DNA of 64,000 bases from Haliclystus octoradiatus (Eukaryota > Cnidaria > Staurozoa > Stauromedusae > Haliclystidae). The notes under the pieces were generated by a model. The model made no database searches, had not been told where the DNA came from, and saw only the letters and a list, made by a program, of their open reading frames with translations. The stretch lies in the NCBI GenBank assembly GCA_916610825.1, contig OU744451.1, positions 14,247,905 through 14,311,904 on the forward strand, in the 5' to 3' direction. The translations under genes were made by a program, and so were the position numbers. Positions 21,808-32,150 of this stretch are shown here, in pieces (positions within the stretch are counted from its first letter, which is position 1; each line of letters starts with the position of its first letter).

Positions 21808-24800
21808 ATGGCTACTTTTCGCGGTCGATTGCCACCCGAATTTGACCCTGGACAACGTAACGCTTATGACCGCTTTACAAAATGGAAGGCAACATTTTCA
21901 AATTATATGCTTGCAACAGACCTTGATGAAAAGTCAGAAGAAAAGAAACTGGCTATATTATACAACGTGGCTGGAGATGATTTCAGAAGATTTGCTAAAA
22001 AAAATTGTCAATTTGGACAACTGGTTGAAAACTCGACAAACGTGCTTACCGAAATTGAACGAATATTGAAACCTCAAAGACGGAACCTGGAATATCGGTG
22101 TCGATTGTTAGATTTGAAACAAACACATGATGAAACAATACATGAATTTCTACAGCAATTACGAGCATTGTATCAGGAATCTGGTTATACAGACAGAAAT
22201 CTCACAGGTGAACTATTAATTCGTGATCTACTGATTAGAGGCATTAAAAACGACGACGCGAAACGCCTCGTTTTACAACAAGATATTGATAATTTAGAAA
22301 TTGATCAATGTATGCGTTTAATATCTACTTTCGAAACGGTAAGCGATACCGTTTTAACGCCATCTACATCCGATACAAACGCAGTCATAGATGATTGTAA
22401 ATATTGCGGTAAAAATCATGTAAGAGGTAAATGTCCTGCATATCGTAAAACGTGTTCAAAATGTGGTCGATTAAATCATTTTAATTCTGTTTGTCTATCA
22501 AAATCAAAAGTGTCGTCACACTCGCGTGATAGATTTGATAACCGTGATGCATCTACATCAAGTAAAAATAAATATGATAATAAGAAATCTGATAAACGTA
22601 ATAGCAAGTCGAAATCTAAATCCCGCTCAGAAAGAGCGGCAGCAGTAGTTTATTCCGATTCTGATTCGTCTGACACGCCTTCAGATAGTTCTTTTGCCGT
22701 CCATTCTAACACTCCCGGCAAGAGGGCATATGTTGATTTATGGGCGTTTGATAAAAAAATAACGTTTCTTATCGATCCTGGCAGTACGTCTACTATGATA
22801 CCGTTTAATATTTTAAAATATGCCAAGGATCTTACGCAACCAACTGATAAATTTGTAAAACCATGGAATAGCAAAGCTATTCGTATTACCGCCGAGGGCA
22901 CCGTTGGTTTATCCGCTTCACCAAATCATAGCCCGCTCAAAATTACAGCGAAATGTACTGATAATATGACGTGTCCATTACTTAGTTATTCTGATTATTT
23001 AAATTTAGGTGGTCAGCCGTTGACTTTACCAAAAGAATATTTTGTACAAATTAATGAGACTACATTGTTAGGAAGTATTGGCACGGCTACACTACAAATG
23101 AAACCTAATGCTCAACCTGCTGTACAGGGCGCTCGAAAGCTACCTTTCAGGTTACATGAATCCGTTTCAAATGAGCTTGATCGTTTAGAAAATTTAGGAA
23201 TAATCGAGCGTGTATTAAAGCCTAGTAAATGGTTATCGCCAATTGTTGTAGCTAAGAGAAAAAATAATAAAATTCGAATTTGTGGCGATTTTCGTAAATT
23301 GAATGAATCTATACAACGTGAACGGTTTGTTATTCCAACCGCTGATTCATTTTTTGCTAAACTAAACGGAGCAAAGCTCTTTTCTATTCTCGATTTAGAA
23401 AGCGGTTTTCATCAATTAAAATTAGATGAATCATCTTCAGATTTGACAACAATAGCGACACACCGTGGTAATTATCGGTATTTACGCTTACCGTTCGGTG
23501 TTAGTTCGGCACCGGAAATATTTCAAAGAACAATGACCGATCATTTGTCTGATCTTAATGGTTGTATGGTGTATATAGACGATATATTGGTATATGGTAA
23601 GGACAAAGCTGAACACGATTTAAATTTATCTGCTGTTAAAGAACGTCTCAATTCTATTGGTGCAAAGTTGAATAAAAGTAAATGTAAGTTTGCACAACGT
23701 GAGCTATTATATCTAGGACATACAATTTCAGACGAGGGTATTTCACCAGATCAACAGAAGATTGTAGAAGCATTATCACTTTCTGCACCTACTACAATTG
23801 CTGAAGCCCGTAGAGTGTTAGGGATGTTGAATTATTTACAGAAATTTCTTCCCAATCTCTCAACTAATGTGAAATCTATCAGAGACATCATCAAAGGACA
23901 GTTTGATAATGAAGCAGTAAACAGTGCCTGGAAACATGTTAAGGTGGCACTTGCAGAAGCAGCTAAAACTACATTTTCATTTTACGATTGTAACGCTCGT
24001 ACAGCTATTTTGTGTGACGCAAGTCCTTATGGCTTAGGCGCTGTACTTATGCAGTTTATTAACAACAATTGGACTCCGGTGTTAACAGCTAGTCGTTCGT
24101 TAACATCTACTGAGCAGAAATACTCACAAATGGAACGCGAGTTGTTAGCTATAGTCTTTGGCGCAACACGTTTCCGGCAATTTATATTAGGGGGAACAGT
24201 TGAATTTTGGACAGACCATAAGCCCCTAGAATCAATATGGTTGAAACCATTTGAAGCAATTCCACCTCGCCTTCAACGTATGATGTTACGATTGCAACAA
24301 TATGGATCAAATATTATTTATAAACCGGCGAAAGAAAATATGAATACTTTGCCTGATACGTTATCACGTTCACCATCTATTAAGAACACTCCTGAGCTGA
24401 GTGTTAATGATTATAGCGAAATTTGTTCGATAGCTATTGACGATTTTGAACACTTTTTAGATCCTAATTTTGTTACATTAAGAGACGTAGAGCTAGAAAC
24501 AGCTGCTAGTAATGCCCTGACACGTGTCATCGAAGCAATAGAATATAATAATTGGTCTAGTATTCCGGAAGTTTTAGAATCATATTTTAAAGAACGTTTT
24601 GATTTATCTGTTTTGCAGAAGCCACGAGTACTCATGCGTGGTACTCAAGTAGTTATTCCGTCTAGTTTACGTGAACGTTTAATCAAACTAGCACATGATA
24701 GTCATCTTGGACTTAAAACAACACTGTCTCAACTTTCATCTGTCTGGTGGCCTGGTCTTTCTGCAGAGGTAAAGTCTACAATAGCTTCCTGTGAGACATG

Positions 24801-27800
24801 CAGAGAAGTTTCTCAACGATGGCCTGAGTTGGAATTGAAGCCATCAGAAGTTCTACCACCCTGGCATACTTTGGCGACGGACATTTTCCATGTTGATGGT
24901 AAGCCATTTTCCACCTCTCATTCGTTTTCATCAAGAACGGACGTGTTTCGGCGCGCGGTTTCTGTTTGAAGTTTTATTGGCCTTTACGCGCACTTTTATT
25001 AGTTGCTGCGGTAGCCAGAAAATTACCATCATTCCACCTCCCCAATTAAAACTTAAGCCAAGGTTTTGTCGACGAGGTTTCCGTTCTCAGAAAGCACTTG
25101 CTGCAAGAAGAAAGCGTAACTCCGAACATCGTAATAGAAACAGAAATCGTCACAAACCGAAGGCTTCAAGTTTTATTGGATCAGAACTGCGATCTCGCAA
25201 TCGAGTTCCAAATGGAGATAGCACATTATCTCCTTCAGCGAAAAGACCCTCTACGCCTAATCGTATTGCTACGTTCAACTCCAGAACCCTGAAGTGTCCG
25301 TGGCGACAGAAAGAGTTAGCTACACTCACACGTAAGTTAAATTTTTTGTTTGTTGCTGTTCAGGAACATCGTATTATTCACGATGAACCTATTCGTTATG
25401 TTGATTTAGATAATAAATGTACATTTATTACATCGTCTGCTGAATGTTATGGTGTTGGTGGTATAGGTTTTATGTGTAATCCGTGTGTTGATGTTCGTTA
25501 TGTTCGTGTAAAGTCTCATTCATCCCGTATTTTAGAATTGTCTGTTAAATTATTTGATCGTATCGTACATGTTTTCTCTGTTTACTCTCCCACTGCTGTC
25601 AGACAGATCGAGGCCTCCCTTTTCTATGCTCAGTTATCTTCAATCTTAGTTAAAATACCATCCCGTGATGCTATTATGTTGTGTGGTGATTTTAATGCGT
25701 GTTACCCCTTGTCATTAAACCCTGTAGGACGTAATTTAAATGATAATTCCCCTTATTTAATTGATCTTATTAATATCTATGACCTTACTCCGTTAAATTC
25801 TTTGTATCGTAAACCTCTGTCAAGACGTGCTACTTTCTTTGGTCCGAAAGGCCGGAAAGAACGTCTTGATTATATTCTCACTAATTGTCCACGTTTATTT
25901 TACGATTGTGATACTATAGCACCATTTGCTATTCCATCTGATCATCGCCTTGTTTTCTCTTGCATGAAACAACGCATCCGGTACTGCAAAGGAAAGGCGG
26001 GGTCATCCCTTTGTTGGGAAAGTCTGGCAGAGTTTTCACAAGCGTTTAACGACTGTCTTGAGAATTCTCTTGTTGGACAACCCACAAGAGGTGATTTCTC
26101 CATTCTTTCCTCAGCCATCATCAAAGCAGCCGAGACCATTTTACCGCGGAAGAAAAGACAATGGTCACGCGTCTCTTGGGACAGTGACGCAATGATCACA
26201 CAGGTAAGATATGAATTGAAACTTGCCAAAAAAACAATTACGTGATTGTTCTCCTACTATACACAATATCAGTCTTTTACAATCTATTGTTGATCAAAAA
26301 ACAATAGATCTCGCTGCCGCTCATAACGCCCTAATCGAGCGTGAATTAAACGCTATAATTTTAGCGGTAAAAACGGCTAGTAATAGTAATAAGCATTGTA
26401 TAGCATGGAAAGAGATAAGGCGTCTTAAGAACCCATCCCACAAGCCCTTATTAGTTGAAGCGTATGATTCTGTCGAGGCAAATAGTATGATTCGTAATTA
26501 TTTTTATGATTTATATAATCCCCCATCCTGTCTACTATCGTTAAATAAATTAGCTCCACCGCCTAACTTCTCCCCTCCTGATATGTCCAATTATAATACT
26601 TCTCCTGTTACTAATGACGAATTATGCTCTATTCTATTTTCTATGAAACCCCTTGCGTCTCCTGGACCAGATGGAATCCCCACCCTGGCACTTCGAGAAC
26701 CTCTTGTACAAAATGAGCTACTTACCATCATAAATGCCGTTTTGTCAGGGGAGCAACAAGTACCGGGTCAATGGCGAAGATCTGCTGTCATCACCGTCAA
26801 CAAGAACACGTCTAGAAACCTAGACCAACAGAGGGGTATCACTTTAAGTTGTACTGCAGGAAAAGCTAATAATAAGATTCTACATACAAGGCTGGCGTCA
26901 GTAATTGACCCATATTTAAGATACAATCAAAATGGTGGCAGGAATAGCCGGTCAACCTTAGGCCAAATTCTATCAGCTAGGATATTGTTAGAAGGCTGTA
27001 GGACTCATCAAAAAGACATTGTTGCAATTTTTATTGACTTCAAAAAGGCCTTTGACTCTGTGTTAAGATGCAGAATCCCAGAAATATTAGATTTCTATAA
27101 TGTACCTATTGTTCTTATCGATGCTATTATGTCCTTTTATTCTTCTACTTCGGCTTTTGTTAGAACTCACTATGGTGATACTGATGATTTCCCGACAGCT
27201 TGTGGCGTACTACAGGGTGACACATTGTCCCCTTTTTTATTTACACTATTTATCGATTATGTTTTTCGTATTTCATGTCCTGACTCTTCCGGTTTTATCC
27301 TTGATCGTCGTAGGTCTTCACGTCATCCAGAGCGCAGCGTATCGGACCTCTCATTCGTTGACGATATTGCTATCTTAACAAATAGCATATCTGAAGCACA
27401 ACAGCTTCTTGATGAAGTTGAACGGGTTGGTAAAACGGTAGGCTTGACAATTAACACGACTAAGACGAAATTTATTGCTTTAGGCATAAAACAGGCACAC
27501 CTTGCTACATCTAATGGTGACATAGAACGTGTAGATTCGTTCAAGTACCTAGGTTCTGTACTTCCCTCTTCTTCAGATGATTTAACACAACGTAGAGGCC
27601 AGGCTTGGGCAGCCATTAGAGGTCTGAATAAATTCTGGGCGTCCGATGTCAACACTGACGTTAAGTTAAGACTGTTCAGACACACGATAGAACCTGTTCT
27701 ATTATATGCTTCTGAAACGTGGGTTCTATCAACCTCACTATTGACCCGACTTGACTCAGCTTATGACGCCATGCTTCGGCATGCTTTAGGAGTACATTGG

Positions 27801-28889
27801 CCCAACTTACTGTCTACTGCTAAACTTAGGAAACTTTCCCCTTCTGCCTCTGCTATTGCTCACCAACGTCAGATGTCTTTTTTAGGTCACATCGAAAGAT
27901 CAAAGACGTATGCCCCTCAACCGCTGCATGACATCCTTCATTGGCAACCGAAGGAGATGCTTCGACGGGGCTATGGTAGAGTAGTATCTTTTCATAATGT
28001 TTTGTATCGTGAATTGTGTTATTTAAAAGTTTCTTTGTCAGCTATGTCTGACCGTGTTTTGTGGCGTTCTTTATGTAGCAAATATGTAAGGCGTAAGAGG
28101 GACGGCACATTCCTATAATGTGACTGTCTATACTACTACTACTATGGTAAGCCATATTTATCTGTCGTTGATTACGGTTCACGTTATCCTGAAGTGTTTC
28201 CACTAAAACATGAGAAAACACCTGAAGTAATTGATGCATTAGAAGCTATATTTTGTCGCCATGGACCTTGTCTTGAACTAATGTCAGACAATGGATCCCA
28301 ATTCACCTCAAAAAAGTTCAAACGATTTTGCAAAAGTTGGGGTGTGGTGTTACGTAATTCACCTCCCCGTTACCCTCGTTCTAATGGAATGGTAGAACGA
28401 TTTCATAGGACATTTAAATATCGATGGACAAGAACAGATGACCTTACACGAACACAGCGTTTACGTCATGTGCTATTTACAATAAGATCCACAGTACATC
28501 GTATGATTGGTACATCTCCTCTACATGCTCTAATGGGACGTAAACCTGTTACACCAATTCCTGCGGTGTCATCAAGCAAACCTGTCAATGTAAATCATCA
28601 AATTAAAGCTAAAGCAGCTATGAAACTATTTCATGATCAACAAAAACTTGTATCAAATTTACCAACTCCAAATGAAGGAGAAAGAGTAATATTACGTGAT
28701 GGAGGAGGAGATATAATTCGTGGTAATGTTATATCGTCGTCACCTCGTCGTACTACCGTTGAAACAGAATCTGGTGGAACATTAGTTCGCGCTCGTTCTC
28801 ACGTGAGAACAACATCTCGTTTAACTCGGTCAGGTCGCATAAGTAAACCACCTGTAAGATTTGACCCGTCTAATCCAGACACTCATTAA
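21808..28889 (+). CDS. Gypsy gag-pol polyprotein, split by LINE insertion
   Basis: The frame from ATG 21808 (MATFRGRLPPEF) runs to 24907 and resumes at 28156-28889. The ATG at 21655 lies in the LTR and is unlikely to be the start. Domains in order: gag; CCHC-like knuckles (about residues 197-230, CKYCGKNHVRGKC); aspartic protease with DPGST in place of the usual DTGA (about 323); reverse transcriptase with LPFGVSSAP and YIDD (about 589); RNase H with CDASPYGLGA (about 735); integrase HHCC zinc finger (HDSHLG to CETCRE, about 962-996); and, after the LINE, the integrase core (SDNGSQF, NGMVERFH). The two halves are in compatible frame across the duplicated target and no other stop was noticed, so before the LINE landed this copy looked intact. 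It resembles the Mag/K02A2.6-like group, by inference. Confidence 0.9.
24908..26245 (+). CDS. LINE endonuclease (EEP/APE-like) frame
   Basis: The open frame enters from the Gypsy side, and the LINE's own start is unclear. After a basic Arg/Asn-rich leader, the endonuclease fold begins about 25256 (IATFNSRTL), followed by VAVQEHR, the GDFNAC metal/catalytic motif (about 25680) and the terminal SDHRLV motif (about 25935). It stops at TGA 26243-26245 right after an A7 run. The next frame (26223 on) continues the same protein one base out of register. A single extra A or translational +1 shifting explains this. Confidence 0.88.
   Translation, partial: FPPLIRFHQERTCFGARFLFEVLLAFTRTFISCCGSQKITIIPPPQLKLKPRFCRRGFRSQKALAARRKRNSEHRNRNRNRHKPKASSFIGSELRSRNRVPNGDSTLSPSAKRPSTPNRIATFNSRTLKCPWRQKELATLTRKLNFLFVAVQEHRIIHDEPIRYVDLDNKCTFITSSAECYGVGGIGFMCNPCVDVRYVRVKSHSSRILELSVKLFDRIVHVFSVYSPTAVRQIEASLFYAQLSSILVKIPSRDAIMLCGDFNACYPLSLNPVGRNLNDNSPYLIDLINIYDLTPLNSLYRKPLSRRATFFGPKGRKERLDYILTNCPRLFYDCDTIAPFAIPSDHRLVFSCMKQRIRYCKGKAGSSLCWESLAEFSQAFNDCLENSLVGQPTRGDFSILSSAIIKAAETILPRKKRQWSRVSWDSDAMITQVRYELKLAKKTIT
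26223..28118 (+). CDS. LINE reverse transcriptase frame
   Basis: Overlaps the endonuclease frame by 23 bp in a different register and should be fused to it. RT motifs in order: SPGPDGIP (about 26660), QQRGITLSC, FIDFKKAFDSV (about 27030), GVLQGDTLSPFLF (about 27205) and the catalytic FVDDIA box (about 27355, Val in place of the usual Ala). VDSFKYLGSVLP and YASETWVLS follow, typical of the C-terminal part of this LINE type. Ends at TAA 28116-28118, 25 bp before the tail. Confidence 0.88.
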   Translation: MPKKQLRDCSPTIHNISLLQSIVDQKTIDLAAAHNALIERELNAIILAVKTASNSNKHCIAWKEIRRLKNPSHKPLLVEAYDSVEANSMIRNYFYDLYNPPSCLLSLNKLAPPPNFSPPDMSNYNTSPVTNDELCSILFSMKPLASPGPDGIPTLALREPLVQNELLTIINAVLSGEQQVPGQWRRSAVITVNKNTSRNLDQQRGITLSCTAGKANNKILHTRLASVIDPYLRYNQNGGRNSRSTLGQILSARILLEGCRTHQKDIVAIFIDFKKAFDSVLRCRIPEILDFYNVPIVLIDAIMSFYSSTSAFVRTHYGDTDDFPTACGVLQGDTLSPFLFTLFIDYVFRISCPDSSGFILDRRRSSRHPERSVSDLSFVDDIAILTNSISEAQQLLDEVERVGKTVGLTINTTKTKFIALGIKQAHLATSNGDIERVDSFKYLGSVLPSSSDDLTQRRGQAWAAIRGLNKFWASDVNTDVKLRLFRHTIEPVLLYASETWVLSTSLLTRLDSAYDAMLRHALGVHWPNLLSTAKLRKLSPSASAIAHQRQMSFLGHIERSKTYAPQPLHDILHWQPKEMLRRGYGRVVSFHNVLYRELCYLKVSLSAMSDRVLWRSLCSKYVRRKRDGTFL

Positions 28890-29033
28890 AGGGATTCGTA
28901 TTTATTCAAAGCGATTCTATTAAATCGGATTTTACGATTAATCATCAATTATCAATTCAACTTATTATTATTTAATTCTAACTATTCAATTATCGTTTAT
29001 TCGTTTTTAATATTCTTTAGAAGAAATAGCGAG

Positions 29034-29252
29034 TGTAGTATTCATAATAATTAGCATAATTAGTTATTAGTCTCTTTTGTATGTAACCTCGTAATCGTGT
29101 AGTATAAATAGCTTTGTAATCATTTAGTTTAGATAGAGTGTTATTCAAGCAGTGTTATATGCTGTATGTTATTAATTATATCTTTGACTTTATACAATTG
29201 ACTACTTATTGTTGTTACCATTCTCTGGCTAGAGTTAATACAGAACTCTACA
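29034..29252 (+). repeat. Right LTR
   Basis: 219 bp, indistinguishable by eye from the left LTR. Followed by the ATGC duplication. Confidence 0.93.
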
Positions 29253-30123
29253 ATGCACTATAAGAGGAAGTAAATATAGCGTTTATACTCACTAGCATTA
29301 TATATACGAGCCAATGAACCGAAATTCTATTTTCACTTCACTCTGAATAAACATTTTCACTTGATACATCCTGGTATGTCAAACATCCCCTTTCTGACAG
29401 CCAGGATTAACGATATGTTCTTGTGGTCCACAAGGCTATAAGTATGGTGTCCATATCAGCGTTATTTTCATTAAGGCCCAGTAATGGTCAGTACAGTGTA
29501 TAAATTACCCACATAAATGCGAGTCAACATTGTTAACGGTTTTCATTGCATTTATCCAAATATGGGGGTTTGAAATTAGTGTATAATGTATAATGTGTTT
29601 GTCTTCAAAGCCATGACTGCAGATAAGCAGAAACTACGAATTCACATATCTCGATGAATTGCATTAATACACATGGCTGAAACGAAAAAGAAGCGCGATA
29701 TTTCTTTACAACTTGCTACCAAGAAAGTGGTAATGATAAGAACAATCAGTACGCTGAATTTGGCGCTAATACCACGCAGATCAAACATCGTCTATGGCCA
29801 AGGTATCAAGAAAACAGATAGTTGCATACTAACATTCTCTTTCATATACAAAGATAGAATTAAAGATAGAATTTTGGAAATTTAAATATATATACGTCAT
29901 ATGTGAAACTTTATATATATCAGCTGCAGATCGTACAACTCATGCCATTAAAATATATCCATGCAATTTATGAATTTATAAATAACGTTAATAAATAATG
30001 TAGCATATTGTTCATATTTTTCTTCTTGTTGTTGAGAGGGAAAGTCGATATGTCTTCACACAGATGGTACTACATATATGTATTCGATGTTCGACACGTG
30101 CTATAATATATGATTTAATTTTA
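29253..30123. other. Spacer between Gypsy and SLC7 copy B
   Basis: No gene is supported. A 70-codon plus frame at 29673 has no recognisable features. The 3' end and poly(A) region of copy B (TAATAAAATT just after its stop) lie at the right edge. Confidence 0.4.
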
Positions 30124-32113
30124 TTATTTGGAATCAATTTCTACAGATCCTTCAGCTGGGGGAGATAAATCACCAATCATTTGGAGCTGATACGTTAACC
30201 AATCTGTCGTTGTTAATAAACAAAAGAACGTCACAATACAATTAGGTGATGTTTTAACATATATTTTACTGTCAAACAAAGATTGGTTTCTGTAATATTA
30301 CTTCAAACATATTGCACGCTAAATGTGAGCTTATGCATACTTATTAATATAATGGAACATTCATATTTCCTTTCAGACCACGCCCTATACAACGCACATC
30401 CAAAATGCGCGATGTTGGACTTATTCTAACGTCAGCCTCAAAGTTTTCAAGCCATTGTTCAGCTATAATGGCAAAGGAAATACTAGAGCATACATACTTA
30501 GTTTTAAAATGTTTTACATCCAAATTTTCCAATCGCTCTATAAATTTCATGAATGCATTCATTGCATATGTACGACCATTACTTGAAACTGATTCCCCGA
30601 TATGGAGTCTGGCACTAATCAAAGTCATTGATCTTGTTGAAAGGTACAACGCCGCTTCACTAAGATACATATAGTGTGCCAGCGTTGCACATTAAATTTA
30701 ATGGTTATCATCATCGCCTACAACTGCTAAACATTGATTCTCTAGAACCTAGGAGAATCATAGCTGATTTGCACATATTATTTGAAATTGTAAACAGAAT
30801 AGTTGTCATTCCAACCACTTTATGTGAGTTTAGAAACATCAATCGTCAAGTTCGTGGTCACGGTAAGCAGTTAATACCTCGTTTTGTACCATTAAATAAT
30901 ATCGTAGCTACTTCTTCCTTTTTTGGTGTTATCCCTTTGTGGAACTCCCGTCCTGAAAATATTGTTTTACCGTCTTAATTTTCAAGTTTAAAAAGTAATC
31001 TGGAGATTTGAGATTTTCAAATAATTGTAAACATTATCATTATGTGACATTATTATGCTGCATGTCTTAAGTGACATTTTTTGTAGCATTTATCAAATCA
31101 AATCAAAGAATATGCTTTCATTCTAGTAGATACATATAACTGTTTGCATTGAAATCTCAATTTAAAGGGCCCATATATTGTAGCTAAGCTATTATGAGCT
31201 ATAAAAACTCAGCCTTGATCTCACCTATGAAACGTTGCATGAATTGAGGTAACATCTTTTTATAAACGAGACAATAATAAACTGGTATTCCCATAGCAAT
31301 GAAGAGTAAACAGAAGAATGATTGTAATGGATTATCATAAAATGGTGCCACCACCAAATAGATAGAAACCAAAAGAACAAAGACGGGAATCAATATGAAT
31401 ACCTATATATATTATACAGAACACACAGAGAATTAATGAAATGATTAAATGGCTTTGTTAATCAGTGGTATCTATGTACTGAAATTTCCTGAATTGAACA
31501 TAGGTGATTAACTTATAAGGTAATGCTTTCAAAACCTTTAAATTTTTGTACCATATCACATAATTGCAATAATGATCTTGTGCTACATACGATAGTCTCA
31601 GTCCTCAGCTAAACCCACCAAGACGCCTTATCGAATCATGACTTATCTCATATAATATCCTGGGGGTGGGATATAGTTTCATTCTTGGTATATGGGAACG
31701 TTCAAATATTAAAAGAGAATGAAAATACGTAGAGAACGACATTAAACAGTTTAAAATCATTGGCATCAGTGTATCGATATGCGCACTATGAATGTTCTCT
31801 AGGGGCACAAAATCAAGAAATTTAATTGATCTCCTATGTCACAATAGTGATTGTATATATTCTATCAATTTGATTGGTTTAAAGCTGATACGAATGATGA
31901 GAATTTTGGAATTTATCACGAATTTTCAAATCGTAACTCCGAACTTTTTCTTTAAAAGTTTTAAATTTCCTGAGAAAATTCAGAAAATTCCCAGAATGTC
32001 CCGAGCGGTCACGTCGGGTGAATATTTGTCTTCATGTACCTCTCGTGCATCAAAAAGTTGTGGATCATAGGTAAATATGTGTAACTTATTATGCACATGC
32101 ATATCATCATGAT

Positions 32114-32150
<37 letters not shown>

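Larger units (their letters stand above)
24908..28143 (+). mobile_element. LINE (APE endonuclease + RT) nested in the Gypsy integrase
   Basis: ATGGTAAGCCAT is duplicated at 24896-24907 and 28144-28155, giving exact ends and a 12-bp target duplication. The 3236-bp insert encodes an AP-like endonuclease and a reverse transcriptase. It ends in a microsatellite-like tail (TATACTACTACTACT) instead of poly(A). Size and tail are reminiscent of RTE-type elements; clade assignment needs a phylogeny. Confidence 0.93.
21551..29252 (+). mobile_element. Ty3/Gypsy LTR retrotransposon with nested LINE
   Basis: Two 219-bp direct LTRs (21551-21769 and 29034-29252), beginning TG and ending CA, bracket a single gag-pol frame. 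ATGC on both sides (21547-21550 and 29253-29256) is the 4-bp target duplication. The LTRs look identical over their whole length, so insertion is very recent. A primer-binding site candidate follows the left LTR directly. A 3.2-kb LINE has inserted in the integrase region. No envelope gene and no chromodomain were seen. The element lies between SLC7 copies B and A. Confidence 0.95.

Noticed and set aside
27323-27685. 120-codon minus-strand frame in the LINE
   Set aside because: It is a shadow of the reverse-transcriptase frame.
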